Source: a virus. Taken from it: a stretch of 22,048 bases of DNA. The stretch spans positions 1 to 22,048 of the IMG/VR virus record IMGVR_UViG_3300008108_005188, one strand, 5' to 3'. A program made the position numbers and the translations under genes. Below the pieces are notes generated by a model, which worked only from the letters and a program-made list of their open reading frames with translations, had not been told where the DNA came from and did not search any database. This document shows, one piece after another, positions 7,764 through 13,697 of the stretch (positions are counted from its first letter, which is position 1; every line of letters begins with the position of its first letter).

Positions 7764-8950
7764 TGCGACGACTTTACTACATGGGCCTGGAGCCTTACAA
7801 GGCTCGTTATACCTTGCAACTACAGGACTGGAACGAGCGTGTGTTTCAACAGCGTGGCATAGATTATGTGCTGGTTCCCGGTGATACTCTCACCACAGAT
7901 CAAGCCATCGTCACTGGACAGGTGCTAGATGCACACGGTCGATCATATTTTGGCATGAGCCAGATAATGAATCTAGTCAAACTCATGAAAGAAGGAGAAG
8001 TCACCAATGAAGATGTCATCTACTTCGAAGATATGTTCCAGCCCGGAATCGAAAGCCTCCCGTATATCATGGATCAAGTTGATCCCGCTATGCGTCCTCG
8101 TGTGTATGTGCGGTGTCTTGCTCAAAGCATCGACCCTGATGACTTTGTACACGTCTGGGATATGCAGAAGTGGATGGGCCTGTATGAAAAGATGGTGGAC
8201 TCGTGGGTGACTGGTGTGTTGGCCAGTAATGAAGAAATGGTAGCACACATGAAGATCGCAGGTTGGACTGCGCCTATCTACAACATTTCTGGCCTGGCCT
8301 TTGGCAAGGAAGAAGTGCGTGGTCGTGTTGCAGGTGAGTTGAAGCCATTCAAACAGCGCAGCCAACGCATAGGTTTTGCCGCACGCTGGGATCAAGAAAA
8401 GCAACCAGACTTTTACATGGATCTCATTGAAGCATGGTATGACGAAGCCCGTGGTGGACCTTGCACCACAGTGGAGTTTGCTGTGTTCTCAGGCAGTAAG
8501 TTACGCAGTAACAACGATGACTACATGGCCAGAACCAGAGATCTACAGCGCCGTGGTTTGTTGCGAGTCTACGAAGACTTGGACAAAAACGATTACTATG
8601 CCTTGCTCAACGACACTCGTGTGCTGTTCAACTGTGCGTTGCAGGACTGGGTATCCAACACAGTTTCCGAAGCAGACACACTGGGATCCAATGTGTTGTA
8701 TCCTGCCTACAGATCATTTCCTGAAACATTTGCCAATGATCCCGACCGGCTGTACATTCCTTGGAGCATAGATGATGCGCTGGCCAAACTCAAGAAGTTG
8801 ATGGCCGCACCGCATCCACTGCAAGGCCGGATTTCCAACTACACTGACAAGACCATTGATCGTATCTGCGATGTGTTACAAGGCAAAGGTGAACATTTGT
8901 TGCGTCAGAGTCGAGACTATAGGAAACACTGTGCCCAAAGCAAGTACTAA
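7763..8950 (+). CDS. GT-B type glycosyltransferase-like protein
   Basis: 395 aa from ATG 7763 (a GTG at 7751 is the alternative). The C-terminal half carries GT-B features: IGFAARWDQEKQPDFYMDLIEA resembles the start of the sugar-nucleotide domain in GT1/GT4 enzymes (R...K), and VLFNCALQDWVSNTVSEADTLGSNVLYPAY occupies the place of the E-x7-E donor-binding region, with Glu/Ser variation. Length is close to T4 alpha-glucosyltransferase (400 aa), but I see no specific similarity. The next gene, overlapping by 20 nt, is a GalE-like epimerase that would supply UDP-galactose or similar. Targets could be DNA bases, a virion protein, or host surface sugars; the sequence does not decide. Confidence 0.65.
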   Translation: MRRLYYMGLEPYKARYTLQLQDWNERVFQQRGIDYVLVPGDTLTTDQAIVTGQVLDAHGRSYFGMSQIMNLVKLMKEGEVTNEDVIYFEDMFQPGIESLPYIMDQVDPAMRPRVYVRCLAQSIDPDDFVHVWDMQKWMGLYEKMVDSWVTGVLASNEEMVAHMKIAGWTAPIYNISGLAFGKEEVRGRVAGELKPFKQRSQRIGFAARWDQEKQPDFYMDLIEAWYDEARGGPCTTVEFAVFSGSKLRSNNDDYMARTRDLQRRGLLRVYEDLDKNDYYALLNDTRVLFNCALQDWVSNTVSEADTLGSNVLYPAYRSFPETFANDPDRLYIPWSIDDALAKLKKLMAAPHPLQGRISNYTDKTIDRICDVLQGKGEHLLRQSRDYRKHCAQSKY

Positions 8951-9941
8951 ACGATACATAATCACTGGCGGGTCGGGCTACATTGGCAGTCATACGGCCA
9001 GAGCCTTGCGGCTCCACGATCCCGACTGCAGTATCTGGATCATTGATCGCCAGTTGAGACCGCACACGCTAAAGGGTGTGGATCTGCATACCGAAAGTTG
9101 TTTTGCTGATGCCATGACTTTGGAATGCATAGTTGATTATCAGCCCACGGCTGTGATACATTGTGCTGCGGATCATGTGGTGCCCCACAGCGTGACTGAT
9201 CCTGATCGATTTTATCTCAACAATGTTGTCAAAACACACAGTTTGTTGAGCGTGCTACGGCGTATCAAGCAGCCTCCTCGAGTACTGTTCAGTAGCACAG
9301 CAGCGGTATATGGCAACAATGAAAACGTGCCCATCGAAGAAACTGAACCGGTGGCTCCCATCAATGCCTATGGCAATACCAAAGTTGCCATAGAAAATAT
9401 GCTGGCAGATTACAACCGCGCATATGGTCTGGACTCGGTATGTTTTAGATATTTCAATGCAGCCGGTGCCGAACCCAATGATCATGATCTGGGACAGCCC
9501 TGGGGCGCTAGCCACATAATCGCAAGGATACTGGAAAGCTATCTTGCACACCAACTGTTTACCTTGTATGGTCAGGACTATGACACACCCGACGGAACCT
9601 GCATCAGAGATTATGTACACGTCTGGGACATAGCACAAGCACACATCTTGGCTTTGGATTATCTCGATCGCTGTCCTGGACATCATGTGTTTAATCTTGG
9701 CACAGCACAAGGGATCAGCAACCAGGAAATCATCCAAACTGTGGCTGAAAAATATGGTGCATTTGATCTCATGGTAGATAACCGTAGAGCCGGTGATCCT
9801 GCGAGATTGGTAGCCAGCAACAGCCGAGCCCGAAAACTACTGGGCTGGGTGCCACGCTACAGCGACCTAGATACCATAATTGAATCAGCGTATGAATGGT
9901 ATCACCAAAACTATTGCGAAAACATCAAAGAAAGTGTATAA
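8931..9941 (+). CDS. galE: UDP-glucose 4-epimerase-like NAD-dependent sugar epimerase
   Basis: 336 aa from GTG 8931 (AGGA 6 nt upstream), within the end of the glycosyltransferase gene; E. coli GalE is 338 aa. The extended SDR fold is clear: TGGSGYIGSH (12-21) binds NAD, the catalytic SST lies at 121-123, and the Y-x3-K pair is Tyr147/Lys151 (YGNTK). RYFNAAGAEP and DGTCIRDYVHV are diagnostic for GalE. It interconverts UDP-glucose and UDP-galactose (or N-acetyl forms) in the cytoplasm. Coupling to the glycosyltransferase suggests it provides the donor sugar. Interior ATGs further upstream are inside the neighbouring gene and were not used. Confidence 0.92.
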   Translation: MPKASTKRYIITGGSGYIGSHTARALRLHDPDCSIWIIDRQLRPHTLKGVDLHTESCFADAMTLECIVDYQPTAVIHCAADHVVPHSVTDPDRFYLNNVVKTHSLLSVLRRIKQPPRVLFSSTAAVYGNNENVPIEETEPVAPINAYGNTKVAIENMLADYNRAYGLDSVCFRYFNAAGAEPNDHDLGQPWGASHIIARILESYLAHQLFTLYGQDYDTPDGTCIRDYVHVWDIAQAHILALDYLDRCPGHHVFNLGTAQGISNQEIIQTVAEKYGAFDLMVDNRRAGDPARLVASNSRARKLLGWVPRYSDLDTIIESAYEWYHQNYCENIKESV

Positions 9942-9942
9942 T
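9914..9942 (+). promoter_or_regulatory. folE promoter placed for a leaderless mRNA
   Basis: TTGCGA (9914-9919), 17-nt spacer, and a perfect TATAAT (9937-9942) inside the 3' end of galE. The folE ATG begins 7 nt later (9950) with no Shine-Dalgarno, so transcription should start at or next to the start codon. Confidence 0.6.
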
Positions 9943-9949
9943 ACAAAGT

Positions 9950-10645
9950 ATGAGTGAAAAAACCCTAGCACAAGCACTGAGAGAAAAGATGCAGTCCGAT
10001 GGCAAAAGATTCTGGGCCGGAGACAACATCTCTGACTATATCCATTGGAGTGATCGCGAGCGCCTGATCAATGAAACCACTGCGGCATTTGAACAGGTGC
10101 TAGACAGTTTGTTGATCGATCGCGAAACTGATCCCAACAGTCGAGGCACAGCGCGACGCCTGGCCAAGATGTACTTCAATGAGATCATGGCCGGACGCTA
10201 TGATCCTGCTCCTGACTGTACTGCGTTTCCCAATGACTCTGCGGATCGTTATGAAGGTATGTTGGTAGTGCGGTCAGAGATTCGCAGTATGTGCAGCCAT
10301 CATCACCAACCTGTGACAGGTGTGGCCTATATTGGCATCCTTGCGGCACAGAAACTGATCGGACTTTCTAAGTACACACGCATCGCACAATGGTGTAGCC
10401 GCCGTGGCACACTGCAAGAAGAACTGTGCAACGATATTGCCAGAGAGATTATGAAAGCCACCGATTCAAAGGATGTGGGTGTTTACATACAGGCCACACA
10501 CGGTTGCTGTGAGAATCGTGGCATCATGGCCCATTCTAGCCTTACACAAACCACAGTTCTGCATGGTGCGTTCCGCACAGATCCTGCTGTGAAAAAAGAG
10601 TTTACTGACAATATCAAACTGCAACAGGACTTTGCACCCAGATAA
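9950..10645 (+). CDS. folE: GTP cyclohydrolase I
   Basis: 231 aa; turns GTP into 7,8-dihydroneopterin triphosphate, the first step to both folate and 7-deazaguanines. Zinc ligands match the E. coli enzyme: Cys115 and His118 in CSHHHQPVTG, and Cys186 in HGCCENRGI. IGLSKYTRI is the usual substrate-binding loop and the C-terminal QTTVLHGAF strand is present. ATG 9950 is used because the family begins here; it has no ribosome site and follows a promoter by 7 nt. Together with QueD, QueE and DpdA it most likely serves synthesis of the modified DNA base. Confidence 0.95.
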   Translation: MSEKTLAQALREKMQSDGKRFWAGDNISDYIHWSDRERLINETTAAFEQVLDSLLIDRETDPNSRGTARRLAKMYFNEIMAGRYDPAPDCTAFPNDSADRYEGMLVVRSEIRSMCSHHHQPVTGVAYIGILAAQKLIGLSKYTRIAQWCSRRGTLQEELCNDIAREIMKATDSKDVGVYIQATHGCCENRGIMAHSSLTQTTVLHGAFRTDPAVKKEFTDNIKLQQDFAPR

Positions 10646-10655
10646 GGATTGTTGA

Positions 10656-10862
10656 ATGCAGGTACGAGTTAAAGAAAACAACGAAGACTTTGGTAAATGT
10701 GGGTGCGGCCGTAGTCCCACAGGATTCTGTATTGGTTGGCACAATCTTTCAGAATCTGACTACCAGGAAAAATTATCTGATTATCAATTTAAAGAATGGC
10801 AACGTCAAGCCCAAGAAACTTGGAATGACAGTTGTACTAGTGACCGTGCTGACAAAATTTAG
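10656..10862 (+). CDS. CDGSH-like iron-sulfur protein (variant motif)
   Basis: 68 aa; AAGGA ribosome site at 10643-10647. Residues 15-29 read CGCGRSPTGFCIGWH. The CDGSH (mitoNEET) family uses C-x-C-x2-S/T-x3-P-x-C-D-G-S/T-H to hold a 2Fe-2S cluster with three Cys and one His. Here all three Cys and the His are present, but one residue is missing between Ser and the last Cys, Pro is absent, and CDG is CIG. The rest is a charged helix (QEKLSDYQFKEWQRQAQETW). Cluster binding is likely but unproven. A redox role beside folE and radical-SAM QueE is a guess. Confidence 0.55.
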   Translation: MQVRVKENNEDFGKCGCGRSPTGFCIGWHNLSESDYQEKLSDYQFKEWQRQAQETWNDSCTSDRADKI

Positions 10863-10959
10863 ACTGTGGCTGGCCCGAAAAATACTGGGCCAGCACTGTG
10901 CCTGCTATGCAATGGGTTATCATAAACTCTACGATTTCCGCAAGCGCAAAACTAAATAG
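10825..10959 (+). CDS. Possible 44-aa protein overlapping the CDGSH-like gene
   Basis: An ORF from ATG 10825 to TAG 10957-10959: hydrophobic N-terminal half (MTVVLVTVLTKFRLWLARKI), then HCACYAMGYHKLYDFRKRKTK with a basic end. It overlaps the preceding gene by 38 nt and fills an otherwise 100-nt gap. There is no good ribosome site, and an 8-bp hairpin lies within it, so it could be chance. Reported at low confidence as a small membrane-associated candidate. Confidence 0.35.
   Translation: MTVVLVTVLTKFRLWLARKILGQHCACYAMGYHKLYDFRKRKTK
10869..10894 (+). other. Strong 8-bp stem-loop after the CDGSH-like gene
   Basis: GCTGGCCC (10869-10876) and GGGCCAGC (10887-10894) form a perfect GC-rich 8-bp stem with a 10-nt loop. 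No T run follows, so it is not a standard intrinsic terminator. It may mark an mRNA 3' end, protect the mRNA, or be incidental within the overlapping 44-aa ORF. Confidence 0.5.
10953..10958 (+). promoter_or_regulatory. TAAATA late-promoter-like element
   Basis: CTAAATA in a short gap, 5 nt ahead of the ATG at 10964. T4-like late promoters have TATAAATA centred near -10. No sigma70 -35 is visible at the right distance. Confidence 0.4.
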
Positions 10960-10963
10960 TCAT

Positions 10964-11137
10964 ATGAAACCTGTGCCAGAATATTATTTTAGCAAAACAG
11001 AATGGGATAGACTTGGATGCGGTCCATTGCCGCCCGAGCGAGACAAAGACAATCCAGCAAATCAGGACAAAATTACACAAAGTCTAGAGTCCATGCAACA
11101 TTGGTTCAAAGATGATGCAACTAGTCAAGTATCGTGA
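10964..11137 (+). CDS. 57-aa acidic protein, unknown
   Basis: 57 aa from ATG 10964: MKPVPEYYFSKTEWDRLGCGPL, then a charged, Asn/Asp-rich part ending in QSLESMQHWFKDDATSQVS. No Shine-Dalgarno; TAAATA sits 5 nt upstream. A longer in-frame start at 10898 lies in the neighbouring ORF and lacks support. It overlaps the next gene by 26 nt. Function unknown. Confidence 0.5.
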   Translation: MKPVPEYYFSKTEWDRLGCGPLPPERDKDNPANQDKITQSLESMQHWFKDDATSQVS

Positions 11138-11264
11138 TGCTGGCTTGCCCACGCACACTTATTTTTGGGTCGACCAAGAAAATCGTGTGATTGGGCCTTA
11201 TTTCAACTCTGAGCAAGAAGCACAAGATTGGTTGGCACAGAATAGTAGCAGTGAAGAATTGTAG
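11112..11264 (+). CDS. 50-aa protein, unknown
   Basis: An ORF of 50 codons with tandem ATGs (11112, 11115): MMQLVKYRDAGLPTHTYFWV, then DQENRVIGPYFNSEQEAQDW and an acidic end. The pattern of a 'Y/F-W-V-D ... I-G-P-Y-F-x-S-E-x-E-A-x-x-W' mini-domain looks like a genuine beta-beta-alpha fold, and codon use matches neighbours. It lies directly ahead of the tmRNA. Function unknown. Confidence 0.5.
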   Translation: MMQLVKYRDAGLPTHTYFWVDQENRVIGPYFNSEQEAQDWLAQNSSSEEL

Positions 11265-11267
11265 TTT

Positions 11268-11570
11268 AATGCCTTGACAGAAAGGTGTTGCGGACTCGGG
11301 TTCGATTCCCGACACCTCCACCAAAAGCATATTGTAAGAACGCATGAGCAGGTTCTATACTACCGCTGGTTACGCCAATCGTAAGTGAGTGTAGGCAGTA
11401 TGCTTTTGATGGGGGTGACTTGGTTTCGACGTGACAAAAAGTATGAACAGGATCTACACGGTAGGCGATGACCGTAAATCAAGCAAAACCTATAAACGCC
11501 AACGACGACGTTTACGCAATGGCCGCTTAAGGCCTGCTGAGGGTGGAAGCCCAAGAAACAGAACTTCCAA
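11268..11570 (+). ncRNA. ssrA: Circularly permuted two-piece tmRNA
   Basis: The 3' acceptor piece comes first: T arm with stems 11296-11300/11308-11312 around TTCGATT, acceptor strand CACCTCC (11313-11319), A, and encoded CCA (11321-11323). The 5' coding piece starts at 11411 with GGGGGTG, which pairs with CACCTCC including the G3-U pair needed for alanine charging, then the conserved GGTTTCGACG. P2 forms between 11430-11436 (CGTGACA) and 11286-11292 (TGTTGCG). The tag reading frame 11498-11530 encodes ANDDVYAMAA and TAA. An H-type pseudoknot follows (GGG 11541-11543 with CCC 11550-11552; TGGAAG 11544-11549 with CTTCCA 11564-11569). The 11324-11410 insert is bounded by AAAAGCATA (11323-11331) and TATGCTTTT (11399-11407), which would extend the acceptor helix and be cut out. 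tmRNA with SmpB frees stalled ribosomes and tags the peptides. The 5' edge is approximate. Confidence 0.93.
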
Positions 11571-11571
11571 A

Positions 11572-11595
11572 AAGGCTGCTTCGGCAGCCTTTTTT
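11572..11595 (+). terminator. Intrinsic terminator of the tmRNA gene
   Basis: AAGGCTGC and GCAGCCTT form an 8-bp stem closed by the very stable C(TTCG)G tetraloop, followed by a T run (11590-11595). It lies 2 nt after the last tmRNA pseudoknot. Confidence 0.92.
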
Positions 11596-11620
11596 GTCAA
11601 CTGTAGCGTGTCTAAGGCGT

Positions 11621-11626
11621 TAAATA
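11621..11626 (+). promoter_or_regulatory. TAAATA late-promoter-like element
   Basis: TTAAATA between the tmRNA terminator and the exported AKP-rich gene, 49 nt before its ATG. Only a short hairpin (AGGG...CCCT, about 11632-11646) and a Shine-Dalgarno lie between, so this is a plausible promoter with a normal leader. Confidence 0.35.
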
Positions 11627-11675
11627 AGTGTAGGGATAGAAACCCTGCATAACTTAACCAAAGAAAGGTATTATC

Positions 11676-11867
11676 ATGAAATCAGTCGTTATCGCTGTTG
11701 CATCGTTGTTTGCCGTTTCTGCTTTTGCTCAGGCTCCGGCCCCTGCAAAGAAAGATGAAAAGAAAGCTGCTCCTGCCGCTGCTGCTGCTCCTGCTAAGAA
11801 AGAGGAAGCCAAGCCTGCTGCTCCTGCTGCCAAGAAAGACGAAAAGAAAGCTGAAGCAAAAAAGTAA
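11676..11867 (+). CDS. Exported Ala/Lys/Pro-rich low-complexity protein
   Basis: 63 aa. A signal peptide (residues 1-18, ending AFA before QA) is followed by a tail of alternating (A/P)-rich and KKDEKK/KKEE blocks without hydrophobic core, so the mature part is a charged, disordered periplasmic peptide. AAGAAAGG at about 11661-11668 serves the ATG. Similar short AKP-rich exported proteins are common in betaproteobacteria. The stop TAA follows directly on A AAA AAG (11858-11864), a strong bacterial -1 slippery heptamer, and the -1 frame stays open for 77 codons (separate entry). Role unknown; it may be host-derived cargo together with the porin. Confidence 0.75.
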   Translation: MKSVVIAVASLFAVSAFAQAPAPAKKDEKKAAPAAAAAPAKKEEAKPAAPAAKKDEKKAEAKK

Positions 11868-12097
11868 GAGCCAGATCTCGGGTCTGGGGCGGCAGAGTTG
11901 TTGTCAAGTTCAAGCCCGCAGATTTGGAAGATGGCGGTGGAGATCTAATTCAGTATTTGGATATCCATCAGGGTTATAAAAAGCCTAAAATTGCAAGATC
12001 GCAGGGGTTGATCCAATCCCACGCAGATTACATCAAATTTAGGCTGTCCCTAGCCCGTGCTTTAGCAGTAGAATCTGTAGAACAAAAGGTAACCTAA
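11864..12097 (+). CDS. Open -1 frame downstream of a slippery heptamer (possible frameshift extension)
   Basis: Read in the -1 frame from GTA at 11864, 77 codons are open to TAA at 12095-12097, in the loop of a terminator. There is no ATG or GTG start in the frame, only an internal TTG (near 11917) without ribosome site. The sequence looks protein-like: GGRVVVKFKPADLEDGGGDL, LDIHQGYKKPK, then a helical DYIKFRLSLARALAVESVEQ tail. A stem (11871-11875 with 11883-11887) begins 6 nt after the heptamer, the spacing used in dnaX. A -1 slip would fuse this to the signal peptide and AKP linker. Alternatives are a decayed gene fragment or a sequencing indel. Confidence 0.4.
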   Translation, partial: VRARSRVWGGRVVVKFKPADLEDGGGDLIQYLDIHQGYKKPKIARSQGLIQSHADYIKFRLSLARALAVESVEQKVT

Positions 12098-12113
12098 GGG
12101 TTACCTTTTTTTT
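12084..12113 (+). terminator. Intrinsic terminator ahead of the porin
   Basis: AAAAGGTAACC (12084-12094) and GGTTACCTTTT (12099-12109) pair perfectly around TAAG, followed by an eight-T run. The stop codon of the -1 frame is in the loop. Confidence 0.92.
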
Positions 12114-12186
12114 GCGGTGCAGTTAAAACAGGCATACATACTAGTTGACTGGGGCAACCCTATCATTAACCTTATAAGGAAATACA

Positions 12187-13200
12187 ATGAAAAAACTACT
12201 AACAGCAGTACTTTTGGCCGGTGCTACCACAGTATCTGCACAAAATGTCACAGTGTACGGTGTTATCGACACAGGTGTACAGAACTACAACACCGGTGCC
12301 GCTAGTTTGACCCGCGCCACTGATGGCATCCTGGCTACCAGCCGTTTGGGTTTTCGTGGAACAGAGGACCTGGGTGGTGGACTTACAGCAGGTTTTGTAT
12401 TAGAAGGCAAAGTTGTTCCTTCCGCAGGAACTCTTGGTTCTACAGCAACAACAGGACAGGCATTTGACCGTGAGTCATCCATATTTGTTGCAGGCAAGTT
12501 CGGAGAGATCCGTGCAGGCAAAACTGACATTTCTGCGGCTGAAGGTGTAGACACCTTGACCACGCAGGCCGGCAACTTGGGTTTCCACGCCAGCAACGGT
12601 ACAGCAGTTGAGCTAGGTGGCGATGCTGCCAGCACAGTTCGTTATACCACGCCCAAGTTCAGCAACTTCTCTGCACAGATTGGTCGTTCAACCAATGCCA
12701 ACGGCGCTACCACAGACGCTGGCACAGAGCTCACAGGTTACAGCGTGACCTATGACGACGGCAAGTTGAAACTGATCGCAGGTCAGGTAAAATTAAACGC
12801 AGCTACAACAGTGGCCGAGCGTGATTTCACTGCCTACGGTGCAGCCTATGACTTTGGTGTTGCCAGCGTTGGTGCATCATATGCATCAGGTGACGTATCT
12901 ACCACAGGCGATGTCAAGAACACAGTGAAACAAGCTTCCATCCGTGTTCCTCTCGGAGCAGGTTTGGCAGCACACGGTGTTTATGCAATTACCAAAGATG
13001 GTACACAGGCATCAGCAGGTGAAGGCAAAGGTTATACCGTTGCTGTTACCAAAGCACTGAGCAAGCGTACTTCGGTATATGCTGCTTACACAGCCGTCAC
13101 CAACGAAGCCAATGCCACAATGAGCATGGTAGGAACCACAGCAGGTACAGCAGGTCTTGATCCCAAGGCAACAACTGTTGGTATCAGCCACACGTTCTAA
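12187..13200 (+). CDS. Outer-membrane porin, betaproteobacterial general-porin type
   Basis: 337 aa. Signal peptide 1-18 (cleavage TVSA before QNVTVYG). The mature N-terminus VTVYGVIDTGVQNYN, the SRLGFRGTEDLGGGLTAGFVLEGK strand-turn-strand, the GKFGEIRAGK segment and the final GISHTF with C-terminal Phe (BAM signal) are hallmarks of 16-stranded porins of Burkholderiales and relatives. Length is normal and no break is visible, so it should make a trimeric diffusion channel. AAGGAAA precedes the ATG. It is bounded by terminators on both sides, which suggests an autonomously expressed cargo gene. Porins occur in lambdoid prophages (for example Lc of PA-2); one in a T4-like genome is unusual. It may replace a receptor porin or change nutrient uptake. 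Confidence 0.93.
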   Translation: MKKLLTAVLLAGATTVSAQNVTVYGVIDTGVQNYNTGAASLTRATDGILATSRLGFRGTEDLGGGLTAGFVLEGKVVPSAGTLGSTATTGQAFDRESSIFVAGKFGEIRAGKTDISAAEGVDTLTTQAGNLGFHASNGTAVELGGDAASTVRYTTPKFSNFSAQIGRSTNANGATTDAGTELTGYSVTYDDGKLKLIAGQVKLNAATTVAERDFTAYGAAYDFGVASVGASYASGDVSTTGDVKNTVKQASIRVPLGAGLAAHGVYAITKDGTQASAGEGKGYTVAVTKALSKRTSVYAAYTAVTNEANATMSMVGTTAGTAGLDPKATTVGISHTF

Positions 13201-13216
13201 TCTTTATTGTTCCAAT

Positions 13217-13242
13217 AAAAACCCGCCTGGTGCGGGTTTTTT
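13217..13242 (+). terminator. Intrinsic terminator of the porin gene
   Basis: AAAACCCGC and GCGGGTTTT pair around CTGGT, followed by six Ts. It lies 17 nt after the porin stop. Confidence 0.92.
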
Positions 13243-13244
13243 AT

Positions 13245-13250
13245 TAAATA
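13245..13250 (+). promoter_or_regulatory. TAAATA late-promoter-like element of the cupin gene
   Basis: TTAAATA immediately after the porin terminator and 7 nt before the cupin ATG (13258). Nothing else that could drive the gene lies between the terminator and the start codon, and no Shine-Dalgarno exists. Confidence 0.5.
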
Positions 13251-13257
13251 CACAATC

Positions 13258-13605
13258 ATGACACAATTACGATACAACCAATTTGACATCGGCGGAGAAG
13301 TGATCAAGGACAATGAAACATATCGTTTGACAGATAACAAGAGTCTAAAAAATCTTGTGTTGAGTCAAACTGTGCTGCATCGCGATCAACACACTCGTGG
13401 GCATCGCCACCCTGGACAAGAAGAAGTCTATTTCTTTATCAGAGGAAATGGTAAAATGATTGTGGGAGAAGAGACCGATCAGCCTTTTCCTGTGAGTGCA
13501 GGAGATGTTATACTGATAGAAGATGGTGTGTTCCATCGTGTGATCAACGACGGTGACACAGACTTGATTTTCAATTGTGTGTTTGATGGCAAAAGAAATC
13601 ATTAA
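13258..13605 (+). CDS. Single-domain cupin
   Basis: 115 aa. One cupin barrel: motif 1 is GHRHPGQEEVYFFIRGNG with His, His and Glu metal ligands; motif 2 is SAGDVILIEDGVFHRVIN with the last His. Such small cupins bind Fe, Mn, Zn or Ni and include sugar isomerases, dioxygenases, decarboxylases and pure binding proteins, so the reaction is unknown. There is no ribosome site and a TAAATA lies 7 nt ahead, so it may be a leaderless message. It stands just before the QueD/YhhQ run; a role in trimming the 7-deazaguanine base or in sugar nucleotide metabolism is possible but unsupported by residues. Confidence 0.8.
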   Translation: MTQLRYNQFDIGGEVIKDNETYRLTDNKSLKNLVLSQTVLHRDQHTRGHRHPGQEEVYFFIRGNGKMIVGEETDQPFPVSAGDVILIEDGVFHRVINDGDTDLIFNCVFDGKRNH

Positions 13606-13648
13606 CTAATACAATCAAACAGCGGCCTTTATTTGGCTATCAACCCGC

Positions 13649-13678
13649 TTTACAAATTCTGCTAGCCTATGCTAAACT
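13649..13678 (+). promoter_or_regulatory. Promoter of the queD operon
   Basis: TTTACA (13649-13654), 18-nt spacer, and an extended -10 TGCTAAACT with TAAACT at 13673-13678. A normal leader follows with AGGGAG (about 13684-13689) before the ATG at 13698. The TGC before the -10 recurs at the promoters near 21210 and 21466. Confidence 0.5.
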
Positions 13679-13697
13679 TACATAGGGAGAATTTGTT

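Noticed and set aside
9255-9737. 160-aa frame on the - strand
   Set aside because: Antisense shadow of galE, whose motifs are intact; no ribosome site.
11274-11279. TTGACA as a promoter -35
   Set aside because: It lies within the tmRNA acceptor piece and no -10 is found 15-19 nt downstream.
11431-11652. 73-aa reading frame on the + strand over the tmRNA
   Set aside because: It crosses the tmRNA tag, pseudoknot and terminator; RNA structure explains the sequence fully.
11698-11979. Leu/Arg-rich 93-aa frame overlapping the AKP-rich gene
   Set aside because: Third-frame shadow of a GC-rich Ala/Lys/Pro repeat; no ribosome site.
12121-12186. Sigma70 promoter for the porin using TTGACT at 12145
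   Set aside because: No acceptable -10 lies 16-18 nt away; the porin promoter remains unidentified.
13606-13697. preQ1 riboswitch before queD
   Set aside because: Only a weak AGCGG/CCGCT stem with a long loop; the preQ1-I hairpin and A-rich tail are absent, and a promoter occupies the segment.
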